Below, in pieces: positions 17,300 to 25,893 of a stretch of 64,000 nucleotides of DNA (positions are counted from its first letter, which is position 1; each line of letters starts with the position of its first letter). The notes under the pieces are model-generated. The model saw only the letters and a program-made list of their open reading frames with translations, had not been told where the DNA came from and did no database searches. The position numbers and the translations under genes are program-made. Source of the DNA: Prosthecodimorpha hirschii (GTDB taxonomy: Bacteria > Pseudomonadota > Alphaproteobacteria > Rhizobiales > Ancalomicrobiaceae); NCBI RefSeq assembly GCF_001305515.1, contig NZ_LJYW01000001.1, positions 1,472,320 to 1,536,319 of the forward strand, written 5' to 3'.

Positions 17300-19599
17300 C
17301 GATCACGATAGTATTTTTTATACTTGCCATAGTAGTAGTCGCGCGAGCCATAATCCTCATAGAGACGGACACCGGCGAGATTGGCCTTGTTGAGCACCAC
17401 GCCAATTGTCTTCTCATAGATCACAGGTTCGTGCTCCAAGGTCGCGCGGACCACATGGCGCGCCGTCCGGCCCCACTCGACCACGAAGACGAAGGCATCG
17501 AACAGGCGGGCCGCTGCCCTCACGTCGACGATCGGCCCGACAGGCGGTAGATCGACAAAGATGTAGTCGTAGTCCTGCCCGGCATCCTGCAATAGGGCCT
17601 GCATGGCGACGGACGAAATCAACTCGCTGGTATGCGAGATGTCGCGACGTGACACCGTCGGCAACAGGTCCAGACCGGTTTCGGCTTCGTGCAACAGAAG
17701 TTCTCGAAAGGGGATGCGGTCCATCAGCACTTCGACCAGTCCCTGACGGGCCTCTGGAGCAACCGACCGGGACAGGCCCGGGTTGCGCAAGTCGGCATCG
17801 ATCAACAAGGTCCGGGCACCGAGATGCGCGACCAGGGAAGCGAGATTCTTCGATGTCGTCGACTTACCCTCGTTGGGCAACACGGAAGCCAGCCCGATGA
17901 TCTTAGGCTTATGTCCGCCGAGTGTGATGTCGGCGGCGACCTTGGCGGAGCGCAGAACCTCGGCATAACCGGAAAGCGGCGAGCCAACCGAATAACGCAT
18001 CACGCCGTTCGCGAGCACGGGAGGCAGGCCGGTTGAGGCGAGATCGGTCGACGTCGGGTGCATGCTACGCAACTGCGACGCTGTCACGGCCGGCAGGAAG
18101 CCGAGGAATTCGAGGCCGAGCTCGTCGCGCACTTGCTGACCCGTGCGGAACACGCGGTCTCGGATCTCGCGCAGCGCCGCGATCCCGAGGCCCAATCCCA
18201 ATCCGAGGATCGTGGCGAGAGCGACCACAAGGCTCTTCTTCGGATGGGACGGCACAAGCGGCCGCGATGCCGCGGTGATCACACGCGCTTCCGTGATAGG
18301 GAAGGATTGCTTCTGGACGGCTTCTTGATAGCGCTGGAGGAAGGCCTGGTAGAGATTCTTGTATGTGTCCGCTTCGCGCTCCAGTTCGCGCAACGCAACC
18401 AGGGTCTCGTTGGTCCCGGCATTGGCGCCGACCAGGCCGGACAGGCCTTCCTCGAGCGCCTTTTCGCGGGACCGGGAAATTTCCTGTTCGCTTTTATAGC
18501 TCTCCGCAATCCGGCCAAGTTCGTCGAAGATCAGCCGTTCGTATTCGCGCATCTCGGTACGCAGCGAGACGACCTGTATGTGGTTGCGTCCCAGCCGGGC
18601 GGACAGTTCAGCCTCGGTCTTCGAGGCCTTCAGATACTTGTTGCGCAGATCGATGATCACAGGACTACCGAGCGCCTCGGAGACCGCGGCATCGGCCTGA
18701 CCGGAATCGATGATCGACTTGATCCGCTCATACTTCGCTTCGGCCCGCGCCGTCTCGCCACGGGCAACAATCAACTGGCTATTCAATTCGCTGAGTTGCT
18801 GCTCGCCGACCAGCTGTCCGGAGGAGCCAGACTTGACCAGCCCCTTGTCCGACTTGAAGCGCTGGACCGCCATGTCGGTCTCCAGAGCCTTGGCCTTCAA
18901 CTCCTGAATGCGCGCAAACAGCCACTCCGTGGCGCGCCGGGTTGCGTCGAACTTGGATTCGAGCTGGTCATCCAGATAGGCATCGGCGAAAGCGCGCGAG
19001 ATTTCCGCGGCACGGTTTGCATCCGGCCAGGAGAACTCGATCGACAGCACATAGGTTCGCGCAACGCGCTTGACGGCCAGATTGTTGGTCAGCGTCGATA
19101 TCAGCAGGCGTTCCTTGGCGAAGCGCACCTCGGTGTCGCTCTCGATATCCGAGCCAAACCAGCTCTTGATATCGAGCGATTGCCGGATCGCGCCCATCAG
19201 ATTGCTGAACAAGGAGCCCGTGGCGCGTTGGAAACCAGGATCATCAGCGAGCCCCGCCTTAGCGATGACGGCGGTGACGATGCGCTCGGATTTCAGAACC
19301 TCGACTTGGCTATCGATCGCACCGGTGTCGAATTGCAGCTCTGCGATCGACCCCGTCGGATCGGGATCCTTACCCTTGCGGCTGTCGATTAGAAGCTGCG
19401 TCGACGCCGAATACCAGGGAACCGCCGTCAAGGCATAACCTATCCCGACGACGGCGCCGAGCAAGGCGAAAAACAGCACAAACCGATACTGCCGACGCGC
19501 CGCGGCAATCAACTGATCGAACTGGATAACGCTGGCAGGCTCCCGGAGATCTTCAACCACCCCCGCATGGACATCATTTGAACCGGCAGGCTTCAACAT
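17296..19599 (-). CDS. Wzz/BY-kinase polysaccharide co-polymerase (Wzc/ExoP-like tyrosine autokinase)
   Basis: A 767-residue inner-membrane protein controlling chain length and export. It has an N-terminal Wzz domain with a first transmembrane segment near residues 39-58 and the PWYSASTQLLIDSRKG motif, a long coiled-coil periplasmic region, a second transmembrane segment after SRPLVPSHPKKS (typical Pro-rich motif, near residue 450), then a cytoplasmic kinase. Kinase motifs are Walker A PNEGKSTTSKN near 575, Walker A' LLIDADLRNP near 598 and Walker B YIFVDLPPVGP near 680. The C-terminus ends in a cluster of eight tyrosines (residues 747-764) expected to be autophosphorylated. It probably pairs with the Wza-like lipoprotein upstream. 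Confidence 0.95.
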   Translation of the reverse strand: MLKPAGSNDVHAGVVEDLREPASVIQFDQLIAAARRQYRFVLFFALLGAVVGIGYALTAVPWYSASTQLLIDSRKGKDPDPTGSIAELQFDTGAIDSQVEVLKSERIVTAVIAKAGLADDPGFQRATGSLFSNLMGAIRQSLDIKSWFGSDIESDTEVRFAKERLLISTLTNNLAVKRVARTYVLSIEFSWPDANRAAEISRAFADAYLDDQLESKFDATRRATEWLFARIQELKAKALETDMAVQRFKSDKGLVKSGSSGQLVGEQQLSELNSQLIVARGETARAEAKYERIKSIIDSGQADAAVSEALGSPVIIDLRNKYLKASKTEAELSARLGRNHIQVVSLRTEMREYERLIFDELGRIAESYKSEQEISRSREKALEEGLSGLVGANAGTNETLVALRELEREADTYKNLYQAFLQRYQEAVQKQSFPITEARVITAASRPLVPSHPKKSLVVALATILGLGLGLGIAALREIRDRVFRTGQQVRDELGLEFLGFLPAVTASQLRSMHPTSTDLASTGLPPVLANGVMRYSVGSPLSGYAEVLRSAKVAADITLGGHKPKIIGLASVLPNEGKSTTSKNLASLVAHLGARTLLIDADLRNPGLSRSVAPEARQGLVEVLMDRIPFRELLLHEAETGLDLLPTVSRRDISHTSELISSVAMQALLQDAGQDYDYIFVDLPPVGPIVDVRAAARLFDAFVFVVEWGRTARHVVRATLEHEPVIYEKTIGVVLNKANLAGVRLYEDYGSRDYYYGKYKKYYRDR

Positions 19600-19657
19600 C
19601 GAGCGACCACTCCGTCAGCCCGTCACAACGATGAGATGTCTTGCCGAAAAGCGAAGG

Positions 19658-20302
19658 TCAGCGCGTACGACTGACCGAGCGGGAATCGGTGAAGCTCGAC
19701 CCGCCACCACCAAGCGAATAGCTTCCAACACCGCTTGCTGTAGTATTCGACCCACCGCCAGAGCCGCCACCACTACCACCACCACCTGAACTGCCACCAC
19801 CGTTAATGCTGCCGCCGATGGCACCTCCGACGCCCGCAGCGCCGAGCGACGCCGAATCGAAGGCGTTCGAGCCCGACAGGAAGGCCACCGAGAACTCACG
19901 GTCCGAGATCTGACCGAACAAAGCTTGCAATTGGGTCGCCAAATCAGGGCGCTCGCGGACGCAAACCTGAACCGCTTGCGACGACCCGGCGCCGATCGAC
20001 GCCTTCTGTCCGGAATTGCCCTTCTTGACCAAACCCGCCATCAGTTCGGCCGTCCCGACATCGGTGGCAACCAGATTGCGCACCTCAGTGGTCATCGGCA
20101 GACCTCCGACCGGATGCCGAGCCAAGAGCGACTCCGGCTTCGCCAGAAATTCCTTGATGGCCGCCTCGGACGCACGAACTGCACCTTTGATGCAGCCATT
20201 GCTGGCCTCAGGCTTGACCGCCTGAGCCGCCACATCAAAACTCACGAAAGGCAGCGCCACGAAACCTGCCAGCATTGTCGACAATGCGGTACGCTTGAAC
20301 AT
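19658..20302 (-). CDS. Secreted Gly/Ser-rich protein of the polysaccharide export operon
   Basis: A 214-residue protein starting at the ATG at 20302, which follows GGAGGG; an ATG four codons upstream contains that ribosome site and is less likely. A signal peptide ends near VAAQA. The mature part has two Cys (NGCIKG and QVCVRERP) that could form a disulfide, a helical region, and a low-complexity glycine/serine tract near residues 150-180. It lies between the Wza-like and Wzc-like genes in the same direction, so it is probably periplasmic or outer-membrane associated and linked to export. The family is not one I can name. Confidence 0.75.
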   Translation of the reverse strand: MFKRTALSTMLAGFVALPFVSFDVAAQAVKPEASNGCIKGAVRASEAAIKEFLAKPESLLARHPVGGLPMTTEVRNLVATDVGTAELMAGLVKKGNSGQKASIGAGSSQAVQVCVRERPDLATQLQALFGQISDREFSVAFLSGSNAFDSASLGAAGVGGAIGGSINGGGSSGGGGSGGGSGGGSNTTASGVGSYSLGGGGSSFTDSRSVSRTR

Positions 20303-20375
20303 AGAACCCTCCAAAGCTCAGCAAGAATAGCATGGCGCGTAGGGGCTCTCAAGCCCGAGCGGCAGGCACGGTCGT

Positions 20376-21593
20376 TCACCTCCGAAGCGTCCTGATCGAA
20401 CTCTTAACAGATGCGGCATCACTGCCAACCTGCGCCGTTGCCCCGGTCACACCAGTCACCAGCGAGAGGAACTTGAACAACTCGACTTGATCCGCATTGG
20501 AAACGTACACGATATCCGCATCCCGCATCGGGAACTTCTGCGATGCAAAGAAGGACGAGGGATCGCGGAAATTCGTGCGGAAGATGGTCGGAATTTTCTT
20601 CTGATCCGGATCGAAAGGCGCCAGATCGACACCCATCTTCTCGAGCGCCGCACGGTTCTCCACGCGGTAGACGAAGACCTGGCCGGGATCCGCGCGATCG
20701 TCCATCAAACCGCCGGCCTTGCCAACGGCATCGGACAGATTGAGCCGTTCCTGCTCGAACTTGAACTGACCACTCAGCCCAGTCGCGCCAAAGGCGAGGA
20801 AGGCACGCTGCTCGCGATAGACGTAGATCGTGTCACCGGGTACCGCGAAGATATTCTCGACCGGCCTCTCGATCAGGGAATTGAAGAAAACAGTTGCGCG
20901 CTTGCCGCGGCGCTGCAGAGTGACATAGGTCTCGTAGCCCGGATGCACGATGCCGCCAGCCTTGGCGATCACATCCAGCATGCGGTCGCCACCGGCGTTC
21001 AATGTCAGCTTCTTGGGCGCGCCGACATCGCCGACCACGGTGACTTCGTTCGAGCGCTGGTCGACGAGCGCCACAATCGCTTGCGGCTCGATCGCGCGAT
21101 TGACCAACTTCTGTTCGATCTCCCGCTGCACCTGAGCCAAGGTCCGACCGCCCGCCCTGATCAGGCCAGCATAGGGCACGGAGATGAAGCCGGCCTTGTC
21201 GACCGTCTGTTGCGGCAAGGTGACGAAATTGCCAGGTCGACTGCCCGCCTCGTTCGGAATGAACAGGCCGCCGGCAGCCGATTCGAAGATCGACACCTGA
21301 ATGATGTCGCCGACGCCGATCTGGAGCTCGGGAGACGGACCTCGCCCGCCGCCGAAGCTGCCATAGAGCGAACCAGGCCCGGGATCGGTCAGGAAATCGA
21401 GAATACCCGAACCGATATCGACCAAGGCATATTTTAGCGCCACCGCATCGGCGCTCTTCACGCTCGCCGATGCGCCACCTTCGATGGCCCCATCACCCGG
21501 CCCCGCAGCAGGCAACATGCTGCACCCCATGAGCCCCCCGACCAGGACGGCAATCGAGGCGCCTCGCAGAATCAGATTTGTTGCAATTGCCAT
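20376..21593 (-). CDS. Wza-like polysaccharide export lipoprotein
   Basis: An outer-membrane polysaccharide export protein. The lipobox LVGGLMGCS places the lipidated Cys near residue 24. The Poly_export domain follows (LQIGVGDIIQVSIFESAAGG, then GFISVPYAGLIRAGGRTLAQ), and then at least two SLBB-type segments (VTVVGDVGAPKKLTLNAGG; AFLAFGATGLSGQFKF). The ATG at 21593 gives 405 residues; a TTG five codons upstream is an alternative with a weak site. It heads the Wza - Gly-rich protein - Wzc - anchor protein - ligase - antiterminator run, all on the minus strand, and would form the exit channel for the chain made by this locus. Confidence 0.92.
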   Translation of the reverse strand: MAIATNLILRGASIAVLVGGLMGCSMLPAAGPGDGAIEGGASASVKSADAVALKYALVDIGSGILDFLTDPGPGSLYGSFGGGRGPSPELQIGVGDIIQVSIFESAAGGLFIPNEAGSRPGNFVTLPQQTVDKAGFISVPYAGLIRAGGRTLAQVQREIEQKLVNRAIEPQAIVALVDQRSNEVTVVGDVGAPKKLTLNAGGDRMLDVIAKAGGIVHPGYETYVTLQRRGKRATVFFNSLIERPVENIFAVPGDTIYVYREQRAFLAFGATGLSGQFKFEQERLNLSDAVGKAGGLMDDRADPGQVFVYRVENRAALEKMGVDLAPFDPDQKKIPTIFRTNFRDPSSFFASQKFPMRDADIVYVSNADQVELFKFLSLVTGVTGATAQVGSDAASVKSSIRTLRR

Positions 21594-21894
21594 CCGCAAA
21601 ACTCTCAATTACCTCGGCGACGAACCGTACCGAACGGCGCAGGATCCGCAAAATGGATTCTCCAGTGTCGGCACCATTCCGACGGAGCTGTTGCCCTCAA
21701 GGCACAGAACAGTCCGCCCAGGATTTCAAAATGTCGCACATTTTGTGAGCAGGGATGCCAAGTAAGATTCAGGCTATCGTCCAAAAATAATTCTTTTTCA
21801 GTCTAGGTCGACAAAAATGCGTCAAATTTCAACACGATCCACATCAAGTGGTTGTATTATTTAGTAAAGAATACTAGTTTTTTCATCAAATATT
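21594..21894. promoter_or_regulatory. Intergenic leader of the wza-like operon with a perfect palindrome
   Basis: About 300 bp of AT-rich DNA between the phosphatase stop and the wza-like start, likely holding a promoter for the export operon. It contains a perfect 8-bp inverted repeat CAAAATGT-cgc-ACATTTTG at 21728-21746, about 135-153 bp upstream of the start, typical in size for a dimeric repressor or activator site. No clear sigma-70 pair could be fixed by eye. Confidence 0.5.
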
Positions 21895-22638
21895 TCAATT
21901 TATGATCGAGACGCCATGGGAGCAAATTCGAATGGTGGTCAATTTGTTTGTGATAAAGGCGCCGGTATCGATATTGACGCGATTGGTCAGGAAGTCGGGC
22001 TGCGGCACCGGCGTATGACCGTGCACGACGACGAAGCCAAAATCGTTCGGGAAGTTGAGGAACTCCTCGCGAATCCAGAAGAGATCCGATTCGCGCTGGG
22101 CTTCGATCGCCACCCCCGGCCGTATGCCCGCATGCACGAAAAGATAGGCGCCAAACCGGCAATAGGAGTGCGTACGGGAAAGGAACAGCTTGTGGTCGTC
22201 TGGAATCGCGCGCCAAGCCGCCGTCTGGACCTTGGCCATGTCCTTCGGACGAACGGAGACCCCATAGGACAGCAGGGTCGGCAATCCGCCGAGCGTTGCC
22301 CATTCCTCAAGGGAGACCTGCTCCGCCAGGAAGGACAGCATGATCTGCTCGTGATTGCCTCTCAGGAAAACGGTTTGGGCACAGGAGGCCCGCTCGATCA
22401 GCGTCGCGATCACCTGCGCGGTGGCCGGCCCGCGATCGACATAGTCGCCAAGAAAAACCTCGATCTTCTCGCCCTCATGCGAACGCAGCGCGTAGTCCCG
22501 GTCGATACGTTCGAGGCTCATTCGAAGCAGGTCGGCGCGGCCGTGAATGTCACCGACCACGTAGATGATTTGACCGGCCGGAGCTGGCGGATAGACCACC
22601 GGCCGATGGATCAGCTTCTTCAGCGCTGCTGCCAACAC
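21895..22638 (-). CDS. PPP-family metallophosphatase (serine/threonine/tyrosine protein phosphatase-like)
   Basis: A 247-residue calcineurin-like phosphatase with the complete PPP signature: GDIHGRADLL near residue 29, FLGDYVDRGP near 63, FLRGNHEQIM near 92, and the metal-ligand His in FVHAGIRPG and VVHGHTPVPQPD. The GTG at 22638 is chosen because AGGAGG lies nine bases upstream; further upstream the frame overlaps the sugar-transferase gene. It lies 74 bp downstream of that gene and upstream of the BY-kinase. Operons of this type usually carry a low-molecular-weight tyrosine phosphatase (Wzb), which is absent here, so this enzyme may take its place; that is inference. Confidence 0.88.
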   Translation of the reverse strand: MLAAALKKLIHRPVVYPPAPAGQIIYVVGDIHGRADLLRMSLERIDRDYALRSHEGEKIEVFLGDYVDRGPATAQVIATLIERASCAQTVFLRGNHEQIMLSFLAEQVSLEEWATLGGLPTLLSYGVSVRPKDMAKVQTAAWRAIPDDHKLFLSRTHSYCRFGAYLFVHAGIRPGVAIEAQRESDLFWIREEFLNFPNDFGFVVVHGHTPVPQPDFLTNRVNIDTGAFITNKLTTIRICSHGVSIIN

Positions 22639-22712
22639 GTGCCTCGGCCTCCTCGGATCGGAACGGTTGAAATTGGAAATCGTGGGCGGATGACGATCCT
22701 TGCGATCGGGCT

Positions 22713-24236
22713 TCAATAGGCGTCCGGGCTGACCCAGCCGGACAGGAAGGTGCGCAGCAGAATCCGCACGTCGAGCCAGATCGACCAATTATTGACGTAC
22801 CAGATGTCGTGTTCGACCCGCGCTTCCATCTTGGCGGTATCGCGAGTCTCGCCACGATAGCCGTTCACCTGCGCCCATCCGGTGATGCCGGGCTTGACAT
22901 GATGCCGGAAGGCGTAGCGGGCGATGATCCGATCGTAGAGATTGTCATGCGCGATAGCGTGCGGCCGCGGCCCGCAGACCGACATGTGCCCCATCAGCAC
23001 GTTGACGAATTGCGGCAATTCGTCGGCACTGGTCTTGCGGAGAACGGCCCCGATACGGGTCACGCGCGGGTCGTTTCGCGTCGCCTGGGTGACGACCGCC
23101 CCATCCTCGGTGCAGGTCATCGTGCGAAACTTGTAGATGTAGAACGGTCGCCCACCAAAACCCTTCCGCTTCTGACGGAAGATCACCGTGCCGCCGCCTT
23201 CGACCCGGATAGCACAGGCGATCAGGACCATCAGCGGCCCCAAAAGAAGCAGCGCGGCGACTGACACGGCGACATCGAAGACGCGCTTCAGGGTCCGATC
23301 GACCAAATCGAGCGGAGCGCGCTGCAACTCGTAGCCGTGCATGCCGCCGACGGACAGATGGCGGCGCCGGAGAACCCGTTCGGTCTCGACATCGGCGAAG
23401 AGATGGACTGGGACCGGCAGCCCCGAGAGCGCGACCCGCATCTCGTCAATCGCGCGCCGATCGTTCCAGCCGAGGAACAGAAAGACGCCGTCGACCTGGG
23501 CGTGCGACAGCGCCCCCTGTGCCCGCTCCAAGGCATGACGGCAGACCAAAGAGTAATCGTCGCGGCGAAACTGGCTAGGCGAAACCTCGATCAATTCGAC
23601 CACCTCAATGCCGTTGCGGCGGAGGAGATCTTGAAAATCGTCGCCATTGCGCTGCCGTCCGTCAGCAATCACGACAGCACGCCGCAGCGAAAGCTCGCCT
23701 TTCGCCAGTTTCGAATTGAGGAGCCCGGAAACCGACCAATGCAAGGCTGTGAGGCCGATCAGGTTGACCACGAAGAACACGGTGAGATCGAGCCGGGAGA
23801 AAGTGGCCGTCGTCTTCGAAAGGAAGGCGAACCAACCCATCAAGAAGAAGGCAATGCAGACTGCGCCCGCCACAAGCCGGACCTGGTGGCGGCTATGCCG
23901 GAGCGTGTCCAGCTTGTACCCGCCACGCAGCGCCAAAATGCCGATGAAGACGGCCGCGAAGGTCGCCCCCAACGCCAGATTGCCAATGAGATCGCCGACA
24001 GCGCCACGTGCGAACAGGTCCGACAGCAATGTGGAGAGTTCGATGGACACCACGATGAAGGAAAAATCCGCAATCAGCGTAATGGCTACCAGCCATTCCG
24101 GGGACCACCGATATCGCACCGCAGCATCACGGTACCCTTCCGTTGAGGCATTCCGAGTGCCTGCTCTTGAATTGACGACACGTATCGCCTCGCTACCCGA
24201 AATAGGTTGCGACGGAATTGGGTCGCGGAAACTCAT
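22713..24236 (-). CDS. Polyprenyl-phosphate sugar-1-phosphate transferase (WbaP/WcaJ/ExoY-like)
   Basis: The initiating enzyme of the pathway: it transfers a sugar-1-phosphate from a nucleotide sugar to undecaprenyl phosphate. The 507-residue form from ATG 24236 has four N-terminal hydrophobic segments, a central CoA-binding-like domain, a further membrane segment (VSVAALLLLGPLMVLIAC) and the C-terminal catalytic domain with FRQKRKGFGGRPFYIYKFRT, KTSADELPQFVNVLMGHMS and CGPRPHAIAHD, ending GWVSPDAY. The start is placed where AAGG precedes the ATG; the frame is open 53 codons further upstream but reads poorly. It is the first gene of the minus-strand locus seen from the right. The sugar is probably glucose or galactose, but this is not readable. 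Confidence 0.93.
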   Translation of the reverse strand: MSFRDPIPSQPISGSEAIRVVNSRAGTRNASTEGYRDAAVRYRWSPEWLVAITLIADFSFIVVSIELSTLLSDLFARGAVGDLIGNLALGATFAAVFIGILALRGGYKLDTLRHSRHQVRLVAGAVCIAFFLMGWFAFLSKTTATFSRLDLTVFFVVNLIGLTALHWSVSGLLNSKLAKGELSLRRAVVIADGRQRNGDDFQDLLRRNGIEVVELIEVSPSQFRRDDYSLVCRHALERAQGALSHAQVDGVFLFLGWNDRRAIDEMRVALSGLPVPVHLFADVETERVLRRRHLSVGGMHGYELQRAPLDLVDRTLKRVFDVAVSVAALLLLGPLMVLIACAIRVEGGGTVIFRQKRKGFGGRPFYIYKFRTMTCTEDGAVVTQATRNDPRVTRIGAVLRKTSADELPQFVNVLMGHMSVCGPRPHAIAHDNLYDRIIARYAFRHHVKPGITGWAQVNGYRGETRDTAKMEARVEHDIWYVNNWSIWLDVRILLRTFLSGWVSPDAY

Positions 24237-24885
24237 CACCAAGACCTTATCGCAAAAATACCATCTGATTGCCAATTTGTTAATGATCCAACCCCGACTG
24301 TCAATACGCATTGCAGGATATCGACCGCCGCTAGGCACGGTGCACGCCGTTACTGTTAATGCCTTGTGCCAAGATTCATGTTCATATCTCGCCAAAAATT
24401 GTATACACTGAAGTTTAGTGGCTGTTCGATATTAGGATACTTTCTATTACGATTCAGAAAACTATCGTAATTTCGCGGGACGCCCGCAATTCCCGAACGT
24501 GATCTGGCTCCGTTTACCAGAGTTGGCCAACCAAAGCGCGAGGTTTGAAATTCTAAAGTGATTTTTCTCCGGTCTACACTCGCACTTTCACATGATTCAC
24601 CGGGCGCCAAAGCGACGACGTCGCGTTGCGATGCAAAAGAAACAATATGCGCATTCTGCAACTATTTATTGCTGTCGGCCAGGAATGGGTACCATGACCC
24701 ATCGGGGCATTGGGCAGCCTCTTAGGAAGACCTTCGCCCACTGTGGCGCGCTTGCGCCAGGGAGTACGGAACGCCGCGGCAGGTTGCGTGCCTCACTTGT
24801 TGTCGGGGCGTGTCTCGATCACACTTCGTTAACGTCCCGACGGCCGGCGGCAAGAACCGGCGGGCCATGGCATGGGGGAGAGACT
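24237..24885. promoter_or_regulatory. Divergent intergenic region between the polysaccharide locus and the pcm-like gene
   Basis: About 650 bp, AT-rich on the left. On the minus strand TTGACA at 24304-24299 is a possible -35 box for the sugar-transferase operon, with no good -10 box. An inverted repeat ATTACGAT / ATCGTAAT with a 10-base spacer lies at 24446-24471. Nearer the plus-strand gene, GTCGGGGCGT (24802-24811) can pair with ACGTCCCGAC (24832-24841), forming a leader hairpin about 45 bases before the TTG start. No gene is seen. Confidence 0.45.
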
Positions 24886-25758
24886 TTGAAACGACGTGAT
24901 TTCCTGCTCGGCGCGACGGCGGCCACGGCGGCCGGCTTCGGATTCGCACCGGCCTTCGCCGCGGCCCTGCCGACGCCGTTCGGCCAGGACGTGATGCCGC
25001 CGATGGACGGGCGCGAGAAGTTCGTCAAATGGATGGCCGAGAACCGGGCCGAGGACGCCAAATATCTCGGCCAGCGCTGGGACCGGTTCCAGGTCATGGT
25101 CGCCAACAAGGACGTGCTCGACGCCCGCAACAAGCGCGCCTTCCTGATGACGCCGCGCGAAGAGTTCGTCCTGAAGCAGAATCTCGGCCGCGCCTACGAA
25201 CATGCCTTCCTGGACATCGGCTTCGGCGTGACCATCTCGGGTCCCCATGTCGTCGGCAAGATGACCACTTCGATCGACGTGAAGTGGGGCGAGAAGGTGC
25301 TCGAGATCGGCACCGGCTCGGGCTACCAGTCGGCCTATCTCGCCTATCTGACCGACAAGGTCTGGACGATCGAGATCATCAAGCCGCTCGCCGAGCGCAC
25401 CCGCGGCATCTATGACGCCCTGATCGAACGCGGCTACGGCGAGTTCAAGGGCATCACCTCCAAGAATGCCGACGGCTATTACGGCTGGGAGGAGGCCGGG
25501 CCGTTCGACAAGATCATCGTCACCTGCGGCATCGACCATATCCCGCCGCCGCTCCTGCAGCAGCTGAAGCCGGGCGGCGTCATGGTCATCCCGGTCGGCC
25601 CGCCCGGCGCACAGCGCATCCTCAAGGTGACCAAGGAGCAGGCCGCCGACGGCGCGATCCAGGTCGCCCGCTCGGACATCTACAACGGCAAGATCGTGCC
25701 CTTCGTGCCCTTCACCAAGCTCGAGGGCGACAAGATCGTCGGCACCCACAACAACTGA
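24886..25758 (+). CDS. pcm: Periplasmic (Tat-exported) protein-L-isoaspartate O-methyltransferase-like protein
   Basis: A PCMT-family enzyme that methylates isoaspartyl residues in damaged proteins using SAM. Motif I is VLEIGTGSGYQSAYLAYL and the later motif is IIVTCGIDHIPPPLLQQLKP with MVIPVG. The 290-residue form starts at TTG 24886 with GGGGGAGA upstream. It begins KRRDFLLGATAATAAGFG, a twin-arginine signal ending near AFAAALP, so folded export to the periplasm is expected; classical Pcm is cytosolic. How SAM would reach it there is unclear. The next gene, 135 bp downstream, encodes a membrane protein with a related Rossmann domain. Confidence 0.85.
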   Translation: MKRRDFLLGATAATAAGFGFAPAFAAALPTPFGQDVMPPMDGREKFVKWMAENRAEDAKYLGQRWDRFQVMVANKDVLDARNKRAFLMTPREEFVLKQNLGRAYEHAFLDIGFGVTISGPHVVGKMTTSIDVKWGEKVLEIGTGSGYQSAYLAYLTDKVWTIEIIKPLAERTRGIYDALIERGYGEFKGITSKNADGYYGWEEAGPFDKIIVTCGIDHIPPPLLQQLKPGGVMVIPVGPPGAQRILKVTKEQAADGAIQVARSDIYNGKIVPFVPFTKLEGDKIVGTHNN

Positions 25759-25893
25759 GGACATCGACCGATCGATCGCCGCCCCGCGGGGCGCGGCGGC
25801 GGCCGGCGCCTCGGACCACATCTTTTTCCGCCTCTTGCGCCGGACGGACCCTGCGGGTTCCGCCCGGCCTTTTCATGAAAGCCGGGACACCGC

